Assembly (NCBI GenBank): GCA_002070565.1
Contig: MWDM01000009.1
Span: 1 to 49,502 of the forward strand
Origin: Bacteroidetes bacterium ADurb.Bin139
Lineage (GTDB): Bacteria; Bacteroidota; Bacteroidia; Bacteroidales; UBA932
DNA: 49,502 bases
Direction: 5' to 3'
The notes beneath the pieces are model-generated. The model ran no database searches, was not told the origin of the DNA, and saw only the letters and a list, made by a program, of their open reading frames with translations. Of the stretch, positions 32,126 through 41,119 are shown in pieces (the stretch's first letter is position 1; the number at the start of each line of letters is the position of its first letter). Both the position numbers and the translations under genes were made by a program.

Positions 32126-33256
32126 ATGTATTTTACGGTGTTGCATAGCGATCCGGGCAGTGGTGCCCGGATGGGGAAGCTGGTCACGGATCACGGAGAG
32201 ATTGATACGCCCATTTTTATGCCGGTAGGTACGTTGGGTACCGTAAAAGGCCTGTTTCACAGGGATCTGGCAGAAGATGTAAAGGCACAGATTATTCTTG
32301 GAAATACGTATCACCTGTATTTAAGGCCGGGTTTGGATATTATCGGGAAAGCAGGAGGAATTCATAAATTTTGCGGCTGGGACAGACCGGTGCTGACCGA
32401 TAGCGGGGGCTACCAGGTATTTTCATTGGCAGCAAGGCGTAAACTTACATGGGAAGGATATTTTTTTCAGTCGCATATAGACGGATCCAGGCATTTCTTT
32501 TCGCCGGAAAAAACGGTGGATATCCAAAGGATTATAGGCGCAGATATCATAATGGCCCTGGACGAATGTACTCCGGGTGATGCCCCGTACGATTATGCCG
32601 CGAAGTCTCTTACCATGACACAACAGTGGCTTGAAAGGGGGTTGACCCGCTTTCGCCGTACAGACGGCCTGTACGGCTACAAACAGTCCTTTTTTCCTGT
32701 GGTGCAGGGTTGTGTGTATCCGGAACTTCGGAAACAGGCTGCCTTGCATGCCGCATCGTTGGATGCAGAAGGATATGCCATAGGAGGTCTTTCTGTAGGG
32801 GAGCCCACAGAGGTGATGTACCAAATGATAGAGACCGTAGACCCTTATTTGCCCCGCAATAGACCAAGGTATCTTATGGGGGTAGGGACTCCGGCTAACA
32901 TCCTGGAAGGGATTGCCCGGGGAATTGATATGTTTGATTGTGTAATGCCAACAAGAAATGGCCGCAACGGCATGCTATTTACCGGGAACGGAATAATCAA
33001 CATAAAGAACAGGAAGTGGGCCGATGACCTTTCTCCCGTAGATCCGGAAGGGACCTCATTTGTGGATAAAACATATACAAGGGCCTACCTGCGTCACCTC
33101 TTCATTGCCGGGGAAATGCTGGGGCCGCAGATAGCCAGCCTGCATAATCTGGCTTTTTATTTGCATTTGGTCAGAGAAGCGGCACTTCATATTAAAACGG
33201 GAGATTTTACTTCGTGGAAAAACAAAATGGCCGGGCAACTTGAAACAAGGTTGTAA
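32126..33256 (+). CDS. tgt: Queuine tRNA-ribosyltransferase (zinc ligands replaced)
   Basis: A 376-residue TIM-barrel enzyme that exchanges guanine 34 for preQ1 in tRNAs with GUN anticodons. The catalytic segments are intact: LTDSGGYQVFSL, MALDECTPGD, GGLSVGEP and the nucleophile aspartate in GIDMFDCVMPTRNGRNG. In zinc-containing TGTs the C-terminus reads C-x-C-xx-C and a later His. Here the aligned segment is PEGTSFVDKTYTRAYLRHLF, so all three cysteines are replaced (G, S and D). The sequence around it is well conserved, so this looks like a lineage form rather than damage. It is followed after two bases by an LptF/G permease gene. Confidence 0.96.
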   Translation: MYFTVLHSDPGSGARMGKLVTDHGEIDTPIFMPVGTLGTVKGLFHRDLAEDVKAQIILGNTYHLYLRPGLDIIGKAGGIHKFCGWDRPVLTDSGGYQVFSLAARRKLTWEGYFFQSHIDGSRHFFSPEKTVDIQRIIGADIIMALDECTPGDAPYDYAAKSLTMTQQWLERGLTRFRRTDGLYGYKQSFFPVVQGCVYPELRKQAALHAASLDAEGYAIGGLSVGEPTEVMYQMIETVDPYLPRNRPRYLMGVGTPANILEGIARGIDMFDCVMPTRNGRNGMLFTGNGIINIKNRKWADDLSPVDPEGTSFVDKTYTRAYLRHLFIAGEMLGPQIASLHNLAFYLHLVREAALHIKTGDFTSWKNKMAGQLETRL

Positions 33257-33258
33257 CA

Positions 33259-34371
33259 ATGAGTGGAAGACTAAAGAAAAGATCCTATAATTTTAATATA
33301 ACCATACTGGACCGGTACATTATCCGGAAGTTCATGGGAACTTATTTCTTTGCCATTCTGATCATTATAGGCATAGTCATAATTTTTGACATCAGTGAAA
33401 AAATTGATGATTTCGTAGACAAGGAAGCTCCTCTGAGGGCCATAGTGGTGGATTACTACATGAATTTCATTCCTTATTTCATGAATATGTTCTCCCCGCT
33501 ATTTGTCTTTATTTCCGTTATCTTTTTTACCTCAAAACTGGCTGGCCACAGCGAGATTATTGCCATGTTAAGCGGGGGGATCAGTTTTAACCGGATCATG
33601 TACCCGTATATTTTGTCTGCCCTGTTCATCGCCCTTTTATCCCTGGCGCTGAACTGGTTTGTAATACCGCCTGCCAACCGTAAACGACTGGCTTTTGAGG
33701 AACAGTACCTGAAAACGCGCACAGAATACAACAGGAATATCCATTACCAGGTTGAGCCAGACACGTATGTCTATATGGAATCGTACAACGCCTGGAACAG
33801 CACGGCCATTCGATTTACCCTGGAATCATTCAAGGGGAACCAGCTTGCTTCAAAACTGTCTGCCGAGACAGCGCGCTGGGATTCCATCACAGGGAAGTGG
33901 CGTTTGAACGAATACAACCTCCGCCGTTTTTCCGATACAACCAATACCGTAACCTGGGGGAAACAACTGGATACCCTGATTGATATTACCGGGGCAGACC
34001 TGGTGAGAAGGAAGGAATCTGTAGAACAGTTCAACCTGAGACAGTTGAATCGTTTCATCGAAACCCTGCGCCTGCGTGGCGACACGAACATTAAGTTTGC
34101 GCTGATCCAGAAAAATTCGCGCCTGGCCATACCCTTTTCTTCTTTTATCCTGACCATCATGGGTGTGTCTTTATCGTCACGTAAAAGACGGGGCGGGATA
34201 GGACTGAACATAGGGATAGGCATTGCCCTGAGCTTTTCCTATATTCTCTTCCTAAGGTTTTCCGAAATGTTTGTCCATGCCGATGTATTGCCACCGGCTA
34301 TAGCCCTGTGGCTTCCCAACGTTCTTTATGCGCTGATTGCCTTTGTTTTATACCGGCTCGCGCCTAAGTGA
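33259..34371 (+). CDS. LptF/LptG-type LPS export permease
   Basis: A 370-residue membrane protein of the YjgP/YjgQ family. These permeases, with the ATPase LptB, extract LPS from the inner membrane. Helices are at about residues 20-45, 58-80, 100-120 and, after a periplasmic loop of about 150 residues, three more at the C-terminus (for example FSSFILTIMGVSLSSRKRRG and GIGIALSFSYILFLRF). It begins MSGRLKKRSYNFNITILDRY, and the ILDRYIIRKFMGTYFF segment is the family start. It begins two bases after tgt. A second family member lies at 42063-43520, so the two may be LptF and LptG, though which is which cannot be told. Confidence 0.92.
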   Translation: MSGRLKKRSYNFNITILDRYIIRKFMGTYFFAILIIIGIVIIFDISEKIDDFVDKEAPLRAIVVDYYMNFIPYFMNMFSPLFVFISVIFFTSKLAGHSEIIAMLSGGISFNRIMYPYILSALFIALLSLALNWFVIPPANRKRLAFEEQYLKTRTEYNRNIHYQVEPDTYVYMESYNAWNSTAIRFTLESFKGNQLASKLSAETARWDSITGKWRLNEYNLRRFSDTTNTVTWGKQLDTLIDITGADLVRRKESVEQFNLRQLNRFIETLRLRGDTNIKFALIQKNSRLAIPFSSFILTIMGVSLSSRKRRGGIGLNIGIGIALSFSYILFLRFSEMFVHADVLPPAIALWLPNVLYALIAFVLYRLAPK

Positions 34372-34373
34372 TC

Positions 34374-35837
34374 CTATAGGAACATTCCTATCATGGAAGC
34401 AGATAATAATCCTGCCAGGGTAGCTCCCAGCAGTGCCCGGAATCCAAATTGAGCCAGCACATGTTTCTGGTTGGGTGCAATGCCACCTATACCCCCTATC
34501 TGGATCCCTATGGAAGCAAAGTTGGCAAAGCCACATAGTACATAAGTGGCTATGATCAGCGATTTGGTATGCTCAAACACCCCGTCTTGGATCATCCGGG
34601 CAAGGCTGCTGTAACCTACAAATTCGGTCATAATAAGCTTTTCTCCCAGCAAACGTCCCACAAGGGCAACATCCTGTCCTGAAACACCGGTAAGCCAGAT
34701 GACAGGAGCAAAAAGGTAAGACAGGACACACTCCAGAGAGAGGCTGTCATACATTCCATTGGTCCAGTTGGCTATCAGGTCGTTCAGGTGGGTCCAGTGC
34801 CCCACTTTTCCGAAAATGTAATTGACTCCGGCAATCAATGCATAGAAAACCAGCAACATGGCAGCTACGTTGGCCGCAAGTTTTAATCCGTCTATGGCTC
34901 CGTTGGATATGGAATCCAACATGTTTCTTCCCATTTTTTCTTTTGAGACCTTGACTGTATTGTCAATTTCCTCTGTTTGAGGGACAAGTATCTTGGCCAT
35001 GGCAATAGCCCCGGGTGCAGCCATAACCGAAGCTGATAACAGGTGTTTGGCAAAAGCTACGCTCAGCTGAACATCCCCGCCGCCCAGCATGCCAATGTAT
35101 GCGGCCAGGACACCTCCTGCCATGGTACTCATGCCGGCGGTCATCACCAGCATGATCTCTGATTTGGTCATTGTGGGGACATAGGCTTTCACCAGTAGGG
35201 GAGCTTCTGTCTGTCCCAGAAAAATATTACCGGTTGTTGACAGGCTTTCGGCTCCAGAGAGGTTCATCAGCTTGGTGAATACCCAGGCCATGCCCCATAC
35301 AACCTTTTGCAGAATACCCCAGTAAAACAGCAGGGATGTAAGGGCAGAGAAAAAGATGATGGTAGGCAGGATCTGCAGGGCGAATACATACCCGAATTTG
35401 TTTTGATCCATTAATGATCCGAACAGGAAAGTGGAACCGGCTTTTGTCCAGTCCAGGACAACGACAAAAGCCTTTCCGAATATTTCAAAGAGTGTTTGTA
35501 CCGCCGGTACAGATAGAATTCCAAGAGCAATGAGCAACTGCGTAACCAGGGCTATTCCAACCGTTTTCCAATTAATTTTCTTACGGTTGGTGCTGAAGAT
35601 GAAGGCAATCAGCAATATGGAAGTAAGTCCCAGGAGACCCCGGAGGATAGATTTGATGTTGAAGACAAACTGGCGGTTCTCCAGGATGCCTTTGTAAGGA
35701 TTAACGTTTTCCTCTACAGGCTCCTCTATCACGAGTGTTTCAGTCCCCGCACTGACCTCGACAATGGAATTGTTTTGACCAAACATGAAAATCAGTGGCA
35801 TGGTCATACAAAACAACAGAAGTATGATTTTTTTCAC
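34374..35837 (-). CDS. Concentrative nucleoside transporter with signal-peptide-like start
   Basis: A 487-residue inner-membrane transporter of the CNT (NupC) family, which takes up nucleosides with sodium or protons. The start chosen is the GTG at 35837 (protein MKKIILLLFCMTMPLIFMFG), because the -7 promoter box at 35864-35871 would fall inside a longer frame. Family marks are FGSLMDQNKFGYVFALQILP, NLSGAESLSTTGNIFLGQTE and the MTAGMSTMAGGVLAAYIGML pore segment, then GFANFASIGIQIGGIGGIAP. An additional N-terminal signal-like helix and a loop (ETLVIEEPVEENVNPYKG) precede the first normal helix, as in other Bacteroidota members. It converges on the LptF/G gene with a 2-base gap. Confidence 0.92.
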   Translation of the reverse strand: MKKIILLLFCMTMPLIFMFGQNNSIVEVSAGTETLVIEEPVEENVNPYKGILENRQFVFNIKSILRGLLGLTSILLIAFIFSTNRKKINWKTVGIALVTQLLIALGILSVPAVQTLFEIFGKAFVVVLDWTKAGSTFLFGSLMDQNKFGYVFALQILPTIIFFSALTSLLFYWGILQKVVWGMAWVFTKLMNLSGAESLSTTGNIFLGQTEAPLLVKAYVPTMTKSEIMLVMTAGMSTMAGGVLAAYIGMLGGGDVQLSVAFAKHLLSASVMAAPGAIAMAKILVPQTEEIDNTVKVSKEKMGRNMLDSISNGAIDGLKLAANVAAMLLVFYALIAGVNYIFGKVGHWTHLNDLIANWTNGMYDSLSLECVLSYLFAPVIWLTGVSGQDVALVGRLLGEKLIMTEFVGYSSLARMIQDGVFEHTKSLIIATYVLCGFANFASIGIQIGGIGGIAPNQKHVLAQFGFRALLGATLAGLLSASMIGMFL

Positions 35838-35863
35838 AAGGGGTAGTTTTAGGATTAATGCAG

Positions 35864-35889
35864 CAAAGATAAACAAAATGCTAACTTTG
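35864..35889. promoter_or_regulatory. Divergent promoters: nucleoside transporter and GSCFA gene
   Basis: The minus strand reads TATCTTTG at 35864-35871, 26 bases before the transporter GTG. The plus strand reads TAACTTTG at 35882-35889, 5 bases before the GSCFA ATG at 35895, so that transcript should be leaderless or nearly so. Confidence 0.55.
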
Positions 35890-35894
35890 CATCT

Positions 35895-36833
35895 ATGGAA
35901 TGGCGAACAAAAGTAACAGCCCAACCCCTGCCTGAACGCTGTTCATATGCAACCCGGTTTTACTTTGCAGGATCCTGTTTTGCCACTGACATGGCACAAA
36001 AAATGAGGGAATTGCATTTTTTGGTTGCCCCTGATGCATTTGGCCCGCTGTTCAATCCCTCATCCATAGCCTCTTCCCTGGAACGCCTTGAGGGTCCTGT
36101 TCCCTTTGAACTTGCCCAGGTGATGAGGTTTCCTTACGGGGCTTACGGCTCTCTTGCTCATCATACCTCTTTTTCCAGGGAGGATGCCGGCAGTTTTCTT
36201 GCTCATGCCAACGATCAACTGAATAAAGCGGCGGATTTTTTTCATACTGCTGACATTGTGATTATAACCTTTGGAACTGCCTGGACATACGTTTATCAGG
36301 GTAAGGTGGCGGCAAACTGCCACAAATTGCCGGCCCGTAATTTCAGCCGTGAGTTCCTGGTTCCTGAACAGGTGGCAGATCTGATGGCTCCCCTGCTCCA
36401 ACGCCACCGGGACAAGACATGGATCATGACGGTGAGCCCCGTTCGTCATTGGGCAGACGGAGCCCATGGCAACCAGTTGAGCAAAGCCTCCCTGCATCTG
36501 GCCATAGACCGTTTACAAAGCAATTTTCCCAATGTGTACTATTTTCCTTCTTATGAACTGGTAATGGACGAGTTACGGGACTACAGGTATTACGCAGCCG
36601 ACATGTGTCATCTTACAGACCAGACCATTGAGTATATCCTGGGGTGTTTTTTTGAAGCCACAGCCGATGATGAAACAAGGGCTCTTGTAAAAAAAATGGA
36701 AAAACTGAACGCTTCCCTTGCCCACAAGCCGTTATTCCCCTTTTCTGACGAAAACGCGCTTTTTATTAAAAAACTTGAAAAACAACAGGCTGAATTGCTG
36801 CAAGCTATTGGAAACAAAAGAAAATTATGTTAG
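35895..36833 (+). CDS. GSCFA-domain protein
   Basis: A 312-residue cytoplasmic protein. The family name motif is intact as GSCFATDMAQ (residues about 26-35), followed by the block FGPLFNPSSIASSL, TFGTAWTYVY and MTVSPVRHWADGAHGNQLSKA. GSCFA proteins are a SGNH/GDSL-hydrolase-like family common in Bacteroidota. The GSC and the later SPVRH and DMCHLT segments resemble a Ser-Asp-His set, but the substrate is not known. The -7 box lies 5 bases before its ATG. It is upstream of HU, which has its own promoter. Confidence 0.9.
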   Translation: MEWRTKVTAQPLPERCSYATRFYFAGSCFATDMAQKMRELHFLVAPDAFGPLFNPSSIASSLERLEGPVPFELAQVMRFPYGAYGSLAHHTSFSREDAGSFLAHANDQLNKAADFFHTADIVIITFGTAWTYVYQGKVAANCHKLPARNFSREFLVPEQVADLMAPLLQRHRDKTWIMTVSPVRHWADGAHGNQLSKASLHLAIDRLQSNFPNVYYFPSYELVMDELRDYRYYAADMCHLTDQTIEYILGCFFEATADDETRALVKKMEKLNASLAHKPLFPFSDENALFIKKLEKQQAELLQAIGNKRKLC

Positions 36834-36838
36834 ATTTG
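36831..36838 (+). promoter_or_regulatory. -7 promoter box for the HU gene
   Basis: TAGATTTG matches TAnnTTTG, overlaps the stop codon of the GSCFA gene and lies 46 bases before the HU start. An ATTG at 36807-36810, 20 bases upstream, is a weak -33 partner. Confidence 0.5.
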
Positions 36839-36884
36839 TGCCTGTTACCACAAGAAAACTTCATTTAACCTAATATTTATTATC

Positions 36885-37142
36885 ATGAACAAAGCAGATC
36901 TTATCGCCGCTATGGCTGCTGAATCGGGACTTTCAAAAGTTGATTCAAAAAAAGCACTTGATGCTTTCCTTGCTGCCACAACCAAAGCCTTGAAAAAAGG
37001 TGAAAGAGTAACCTTAGTAGGGTTTGGCTCATTTGTTGTAGGAAAAAGAGGTGAAAGAACAGGGAGAAATCCTCGTACAGGAGCTACTATTAAGATTAAG
37101 GCTAAAAAAGTCGTTAAATTCCGTCCCAGCATTAAATTGTAG
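36885..37142 (+). CDS. HU-family DNA-binding protein
   Basis: An 85-residue nucleoid protein that bends and wraps DNA as a dimer. It begins MNKADLIAAMAAESGLSKVD and has the family signature VGFGSFVVGKRGERTGRNPR with TGATIKIKAKKVVKFRP following, the beta arm with its DNA-intercalating proline. A promoter box precedes it and a hairpin terminator follows at 37185-37209, so it is probably a single-gene unit. IHF cannot be fully excluded, but the sequence reads as HU. Confidence 0.96.
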   Translation: MNKADLIAAMAAESGLSKVDSKKALDAFLAATTKALKKGERVTLVGFGSFVVGKRGERTGRNPRTGATIKIKAKKVVKFRPSIKL

Positions 37143-37184
37143 CCAACGGTACAGTATCCGCTTGACATAAGTCAGGAGATAATT

Positions 37185-37209
37185 AGGAGGACTACACGTT
37201 CTCCTTTTT
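37185..37209 (+). terminator. Terminator of the HU gene
   Basis: AGGAGGAC (37185-37192) and GTTCTCCT (37198-37205) pair, with one G-T, over the loop TACAC, followed by TTTT (37206-37209). It lies 42 bases past the HU stop and 18 bases before the TonB receptor start. Confidence 0.75.
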
Positions 37210-37226
37210 ATGTATATAAAGGATCA

Positions 37227-39590
37227 ATGAGGCGGCACATCAGAATTTTTTTTACAGGCATCCCTCTGCTGGCGGGATTCCTGATCATTACAGCGGCCGG
37301 ACTGAAAGCACAGACCAATTATACACTTTCGGGAAAGGTCATGGATGCTGTATCTGGTGAAATGCTGCCGGGTGCCGTGATCCGTTTGCCCGAAGAAGGT
37401 GGCCTCTGGACCCTCACAGATACACGGGGCCATTTCTTGATTAAACTTCCGCAGGGAAATCACGGAATAGAGGTTTCCTATATCGGATATAAGCCACAGC
37501 TGGCAACTGTGGCTCTTGACCGCGACAAGGACACCGTTTTCACACTCATGCCTATGTCTTATTTCATACAGGGCGTGACCATCTTTGCCGACAGTCCGGC
37601 AAAACGGCTCAGCAGGGCCGAAATGAGCATTGAACGTATAGACGCCGAGATCATTCAGCGCGTACCCACGCTGCTTGGAGAAGTGGATTTGCTCAAGGTG
37701 GTACAGATGCTTCCCGGAGTACAGGCTGCCTCGGAAGGGAGCAGCGGTTTTCATGTGCGTGGCGGCAGCCCGGACCAGAACATGATTCTTTTTGACAATG
37801 CCACATTGTACAATGTGTCCCATATGCTGGGTTTTTTCTCCATCTTTAATTCAGATGCAGTCAAGACCATGACTTTATACAAGGGGGATATACCCGCCCG
37901 CTTTGGAGGCCGGCTCTCCTCTTTGCTCGAAGTCATACCGGCCGACGGAGCTGGTGATTTTTCCGTTGACGGGGGAATTGGACTGATTTCCAGCCGCATA
38001 AGTGCTCAGGGAGGTATCGCGGATGACAGGCTGACTTTTCTTGCAGCCGGGCGCAGAACATATGCAGATCTGTTCCTTCCCCTGGCAAAGAATGAAATCA
38101 TAAAAAATACGACCATCAATTTTTATGATCTGAATGCCCGGGTGAAGTGGAAGGTCAATGACAAAAATTACCTATACCTGAGCCTGTACAATGGAAGGGA
38201 CCGTTTCAGGATCTCGGATATGGGATTAAAATTTGGCAATGCCGCAGCAGCTGTAAACTGGAACTATGCCATATCTGACCGCTTGTTCATGAGGCTTTTC
38301 ACTACGTACACCAATTACGATTACGATTTTCAGGGATCAACCAGTGAAATGGACCTGGAATGGATCTCCCGTATCCAGGATGCCGGATTGCGTGTGGATT
38401 TTTCCTATATGCCGGACCAGAAAAACGTTTTTGAATTCGGGTATACTTCAAATTTTCAGTGGTTTCAGCCGGGAAAAGCCATAGGAACCGGAATCCTGGC
38501 TTCGGGAACACAGGTGGAGCAGGATATAACCATGTCGCCCCGCCAGGGATTTGTGAACGTGTTGTATTTTTCCAACGAACACAAGCTGTTCGGGCAACGG
38601 ATACAACTGCGCTATGGCCTGCGTTTCACCCGCTTTGACAATGTGGGGCCCACGACTTTATACCAGGTCGATGAGCGGTATAATCTGTTAGATGAAGAAG
38701 GGACAGTCATACCTTCCGGTCAATTTTTTCATCACCGGTACGGATGGGAGCCCCGCCTGGGACTCTCATTCCTTGTAACTCCGGAACTTTCCCTGAAAGC
38801 ATCCTATTCCAGAACACTGCAATACGTTCACCTGTTGTCTTTCTCTTCTGCCGGTTCTCCTATGGAAATCTGGATCCCTTCCGGACCATCCATCCTTCCC
38901 CAGGCATCCCACCAGGTGTCTGCCGGCATCTTTGCCAATCTTTTCAACAAGGATTATGAGGCCTCGGTCGAGATTTTTTATAAACACCTGGATAATGTCC
39001 TTGATTTTAAAGAACATCCCAACCTGTTGCTTTACGACAAGATTGAGACCGAACTCCGCTTTGGAAAAGGGAAGAGTTACGGGGTGGAATTCCTCCTGAA
39101 AAGAAATACAGGCATCTTAAGCGGATGGATAAGCTATACCTGGTCCCGCTCTTTCAGAACCATCCCCGGAGTAAACAACAACCAGACATACCGCGCCCCC
39201 TCTGACCGGCCGCACAATATCAATGTAGTGGTCTTTTATGACATCTCACCCCGTCTGCAGGCTTCACTCAATTGGGTTTACGCCACCGGAATGCCCATTA
39301 CCCTGCCCGAGGGGCGTTACTGGTTTTACAATGAACTGATCCCCGTGTATACAGAAAGGAATTCATACCGCATGGCAGACTACCACAGGATGGATGCCTC
39401 GCTCAACATAAGGCTGGGCAAACCTGGCTGGCGCTGGAAACATTCATTGAATGTATCTGTCTACAACCTCTATGCGCGCAAGAATCCCTGGGCAATCAAT
39501 TACCGGCTGAATCCGGCCGGGGAGCAATACCTTGAAATGACCTATCTTTTTAGCATAGTTCCCTCAATAACATGGAATTTCAGTTTTTAA
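37227..39590 (+). CDS. TonB-dependent receptor with carboxypeptidase-like N-terminal domain
   Basis: A 787-residue outer-membrane transporter. It has a signal peptide (MRRHIRIFFTGIPLLAGFLI, ending near LKAQ) and then a CarbopepD-regulatory-like beta domain (YTLSGKVMDAVSGEMLPGAV, about residues 30-115). The plug domain (about 120-245) carries LKVVQMLPGVQAASEGSSGF with HVRGGSPDQNMILFD and ARFGGRLSSLLEV. The remaining 540 or so residues are the beta barrel, ending in the aromatic WNFSF needed for assembly. It is not a SusC type, since no SusD gene follows. Its partner is the DUF4249 lipoprotein encoded next, overlapping by 19 bases. The ligand is unknown. Confidence 0.93.
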   Translation: MRRHIRIFFTGIPLLAGFLIITAAGLKAQTNYTLSGKVMDAVSGEMLPGAVIRLPEEGGLWTLTDTRGHFLIKLPQGNHGIEVSYIGYKPQLATVALDRDKDTVFTLMPMSYFIQGVTIFADSPAKRLSRAEMSIERIDAEIIQRVPTLLGEVDLLKVVQMLPGVQAASEGSSGFHVRGGSPDQNMILFDNATLYNVSHMLGFFSIFNSDAVKTMTLYKGDIPARFGGRLSSLLEVIPADGAGDFSVDGGIGLISSRISAQGGIADDRLTFLAAGRRTYADLFLPLAKNEIIKNTTINFYDLNARVKWKVNDKNYLYLSLYNGRDRFRISDMGLKFGNAAAAVNWNYAISDRLFMRLFTTYTNYDYDFQGSTSEMDLEWISRIQDAGLRVDFSYMPDQKNVFEFGYTSNFQWFQPGKAIGTGILASGTQVEQDITMSPRQGFVNVLYFSNEHKLFGQRIQLRYGLRFTRFDNVGPTTLYQVDERYNLLDEEGTVIPSGQFFHHRYGWEPRLGLSFLVTPELSLKASYSRTLQYVHLLSFSSAGSPMEIWIPSGPSILPQASHQVSAGIFANLFNKDYEASVEIFYKHLDNVLDFKEHPNLLLYDKIETELRFGKGKSYGVEFLLKRNTGILSGWISYTWSRSFRTIPGVNNNQTYRAPSDRPHNINVVVFYDISPRLQASLNWVYATGMPITLPEGRYWFYNELIPVYTERNSYRMADYHRMDASLNIRLGKPGWRWKHSLNVSVYNLYARKNPWAINYRLNPAGEQYLEMTYLFSIVPSITWNFSF

Positions 39591-40477
39591 CCATAAAAAA
39601 CATCAGGTCCGCCACCATGGTATGGCTGCTGTCGCTGTTAGTGGCAGCGGGTTGTACAGAGCCCATAGCGCTCAGAAGTGACGATATGGAGCCCAGGCTG
39701 GTCATAACAGGAACCTTATCCACTGACCCCAGACCCCAGTTTATTGAAATTTCCTCCACGGCATCGTATTTCGGATCGGAACTACCGGTGAACATAGATG
39801 CAACAGAAGTGCGCCTGAATGGAGAAAATCTCAGGTGGAATGCCCCGGGCATTTATGCGACAGATGATCATTTTACGGCCCGGCAGGGAGAAACATACCT
39901 ATTGGAAGTATGGATAGACTATGACCGGGACGGCAAAGACGAATACTACTCTGCCACCACAACCGTCCCCTTTATACACAAACTGGAAACCCTTGTGCTC
40001 AAGTCGCTGATGCCTTCTTCCACAGACACCCCGTTCGTGCTTGTGGCCGGTTTTCAGGATACACCGGGAGAAGATTACTACGGAGGCGCTCTCTGGATCA
40101 ACAACGAGCTGTACAGCAACAGGATTCTCAGGTATTACATCCATGTGCTCAATGATTATACACAAGACGGGGAGTATCTGTTATATCCCATTCCTGAGTG
40201 GATAATTACCAAATCGCTGGTATGGGACAACGGAGGCACTTACGATCTTTATGCCGGCGATGTGCTGACCCTGGAACTGCAGACATTGAGCAAGGAGTAT
40301 TACCTGTTCCTGGAAGAGGCAAAAATTGAAAAAAACCAGCAATTCCCGCTTTTTTCAGGCCCCAGGGGTAATGTTTCAGGCAATATAACAGGCGGGGCGC
40401 TGGGAATTTTCGGCTCTTATGCCGCGAGCCGCAAATCGGTCACTCTTCCGGAATGTCCCGGACTTCCTTCAAGGTAG
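39572..40477 (+). CDS. DUF4249 surface or periplasmic lipoprotein
   Basis: A 301-residue lipoprotein with a lipobox near residue 28 (LLVAAGC) followed directly by TEPIALRSDDMEPRLVITGT, the DUF4249 start. The rest is beta-rich (EVRLNGENLRWNAPGIYATD; GETYLLEVWIDYDRDGK) without catalytic motifs, ending GYAASRKS-like (GSYAASRKSVTLPECPG). The start at 39572 overlaps the TonB receptor gene by 19 bases. An alternative ATG at 39617 (MVWLLSLLVAAGC) would lack the usual basic residues before the hydrophobic core. The receptor-DUF4249 pair is common in Bacteroidota and probably works as one uptake unit. Its last 38 bases overlap the end of the convergent thiN gene. Confidence 0.88.
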   Translation: MEFQFLTIKNIRSATMVWLLSLLVAAGCTEPIALRSDDMEPRLVITGTLSTDPRPQFIEISSTASYFGSELPVNIDATEVRLNGENLRWNAPGIYATDDHFTARQGETYLLEVWIDYDRDGKDEYYSATTTVPFIHKLETLVLKSLMPSSTDTPFVLVAGFQDTPGEDYYGGALWINNELYSNRILRYYIHVLNDYTQDGEYLLYPIPEWIITKSLVWDNGGTYDLYAGDVLTLELQTLSKEYYLFLEEAKIEKNQQFPLFSGPRGNVSGNITGGALGIFGSYAASRKSVTLPECPGLPSR

Positions 40478-41117
40478 GGGGATAGGGAAGGTACACCAGC
40501 AAAGGTCCGTTCAGAAAGGACAATACCAGATGGTTTGCCGTACATTGATTCAGGGTGGCTTTCCACCAGGCATCAAAAACCACGTGTTCCACAGGATAAA
40601 GCACCCCCCCTGCCCGTAATTTCATGGCCGGATCAAAGGCGAAAAAAGAAACGGGATTTCCTTCTGAGCAGGGCACAGATACCTCCATAAATCCAGCGGC
40701 CTTTTTTATTCCCTGTGCAAATACATGAAAAACACCGTGATCTGTTACCATGCGCACAGAATCCATCATCAGGGCGTAAGATCCTAAAAGGGAGATGTTT
40801 CCCAGCGTATGATCTTCTCTTAGTCCGGTGGCACCCAGAATGATAATGCTCCTGAAACCTTTCCGGAAGCACAACTGCACGGCTTTAGTCAGATCATTGG
40901 TCTCTTCAGAGGTATCTCTGACCATACGGGAATTGTATTTTTCCCGTGAAACTCCTGACAAGGAATCAAAATCACCTACAACCCAGTCCGGTTCCTGTCC
41001 CTGCAGTTTATTCACTGCCCCGTCTGTGCAAATGAGCGTCTTTGCCGTTTTCAGAAGGTGTAACGGATAAGGGTGTTCCGGGTATGCCCCCTGGGCAAGT
41101 ATGACGGCTTCTTTCAT
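40440..41117 (-). CDS. thiN: Thiamine diphosphokinase
   Basis: A 225-residue enzyme that makes thiamine diphosphate from thiamine and ATP. The start MKEAVILAQGAYPEHPYPLH, the substrate and metal site WVVGDFDSLSGV, ETNDLTKAVQLC, and LREDHTLGNISLLGSYALM are all present, and a C-terminal beta domain (about 150-225) completes it. It is the last gene of the alaS-LptF/G-fmt-thiN series, starting two bases after fmt. Because the operon also carries a thiamine-type enzyme only here, no vitamin cluster is implied. Confidence 0.93.
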   Translation of the reverse strand: MKEAVILAQGAYPEHPYPLHLLKTAKTLICTDGAVNKLQGQEPDWVVGDFDSLSGVSREKYNSRMVRDTSEETNDLTKAVQLCFRKGFRSIIILGATGLREDHTLGNISLLGSYALMMDSVRMVTDHGVFHVFAQGIKKAAGFMEVSVPCSEGNPVSFFAFDPAMKLRAGGVLYPVEHVVFDAWWKATLNQCTANHLVLSFLNGPLLVYLPYPPTLKEVRDIPEE

Positions 41118-41119
41118 GG

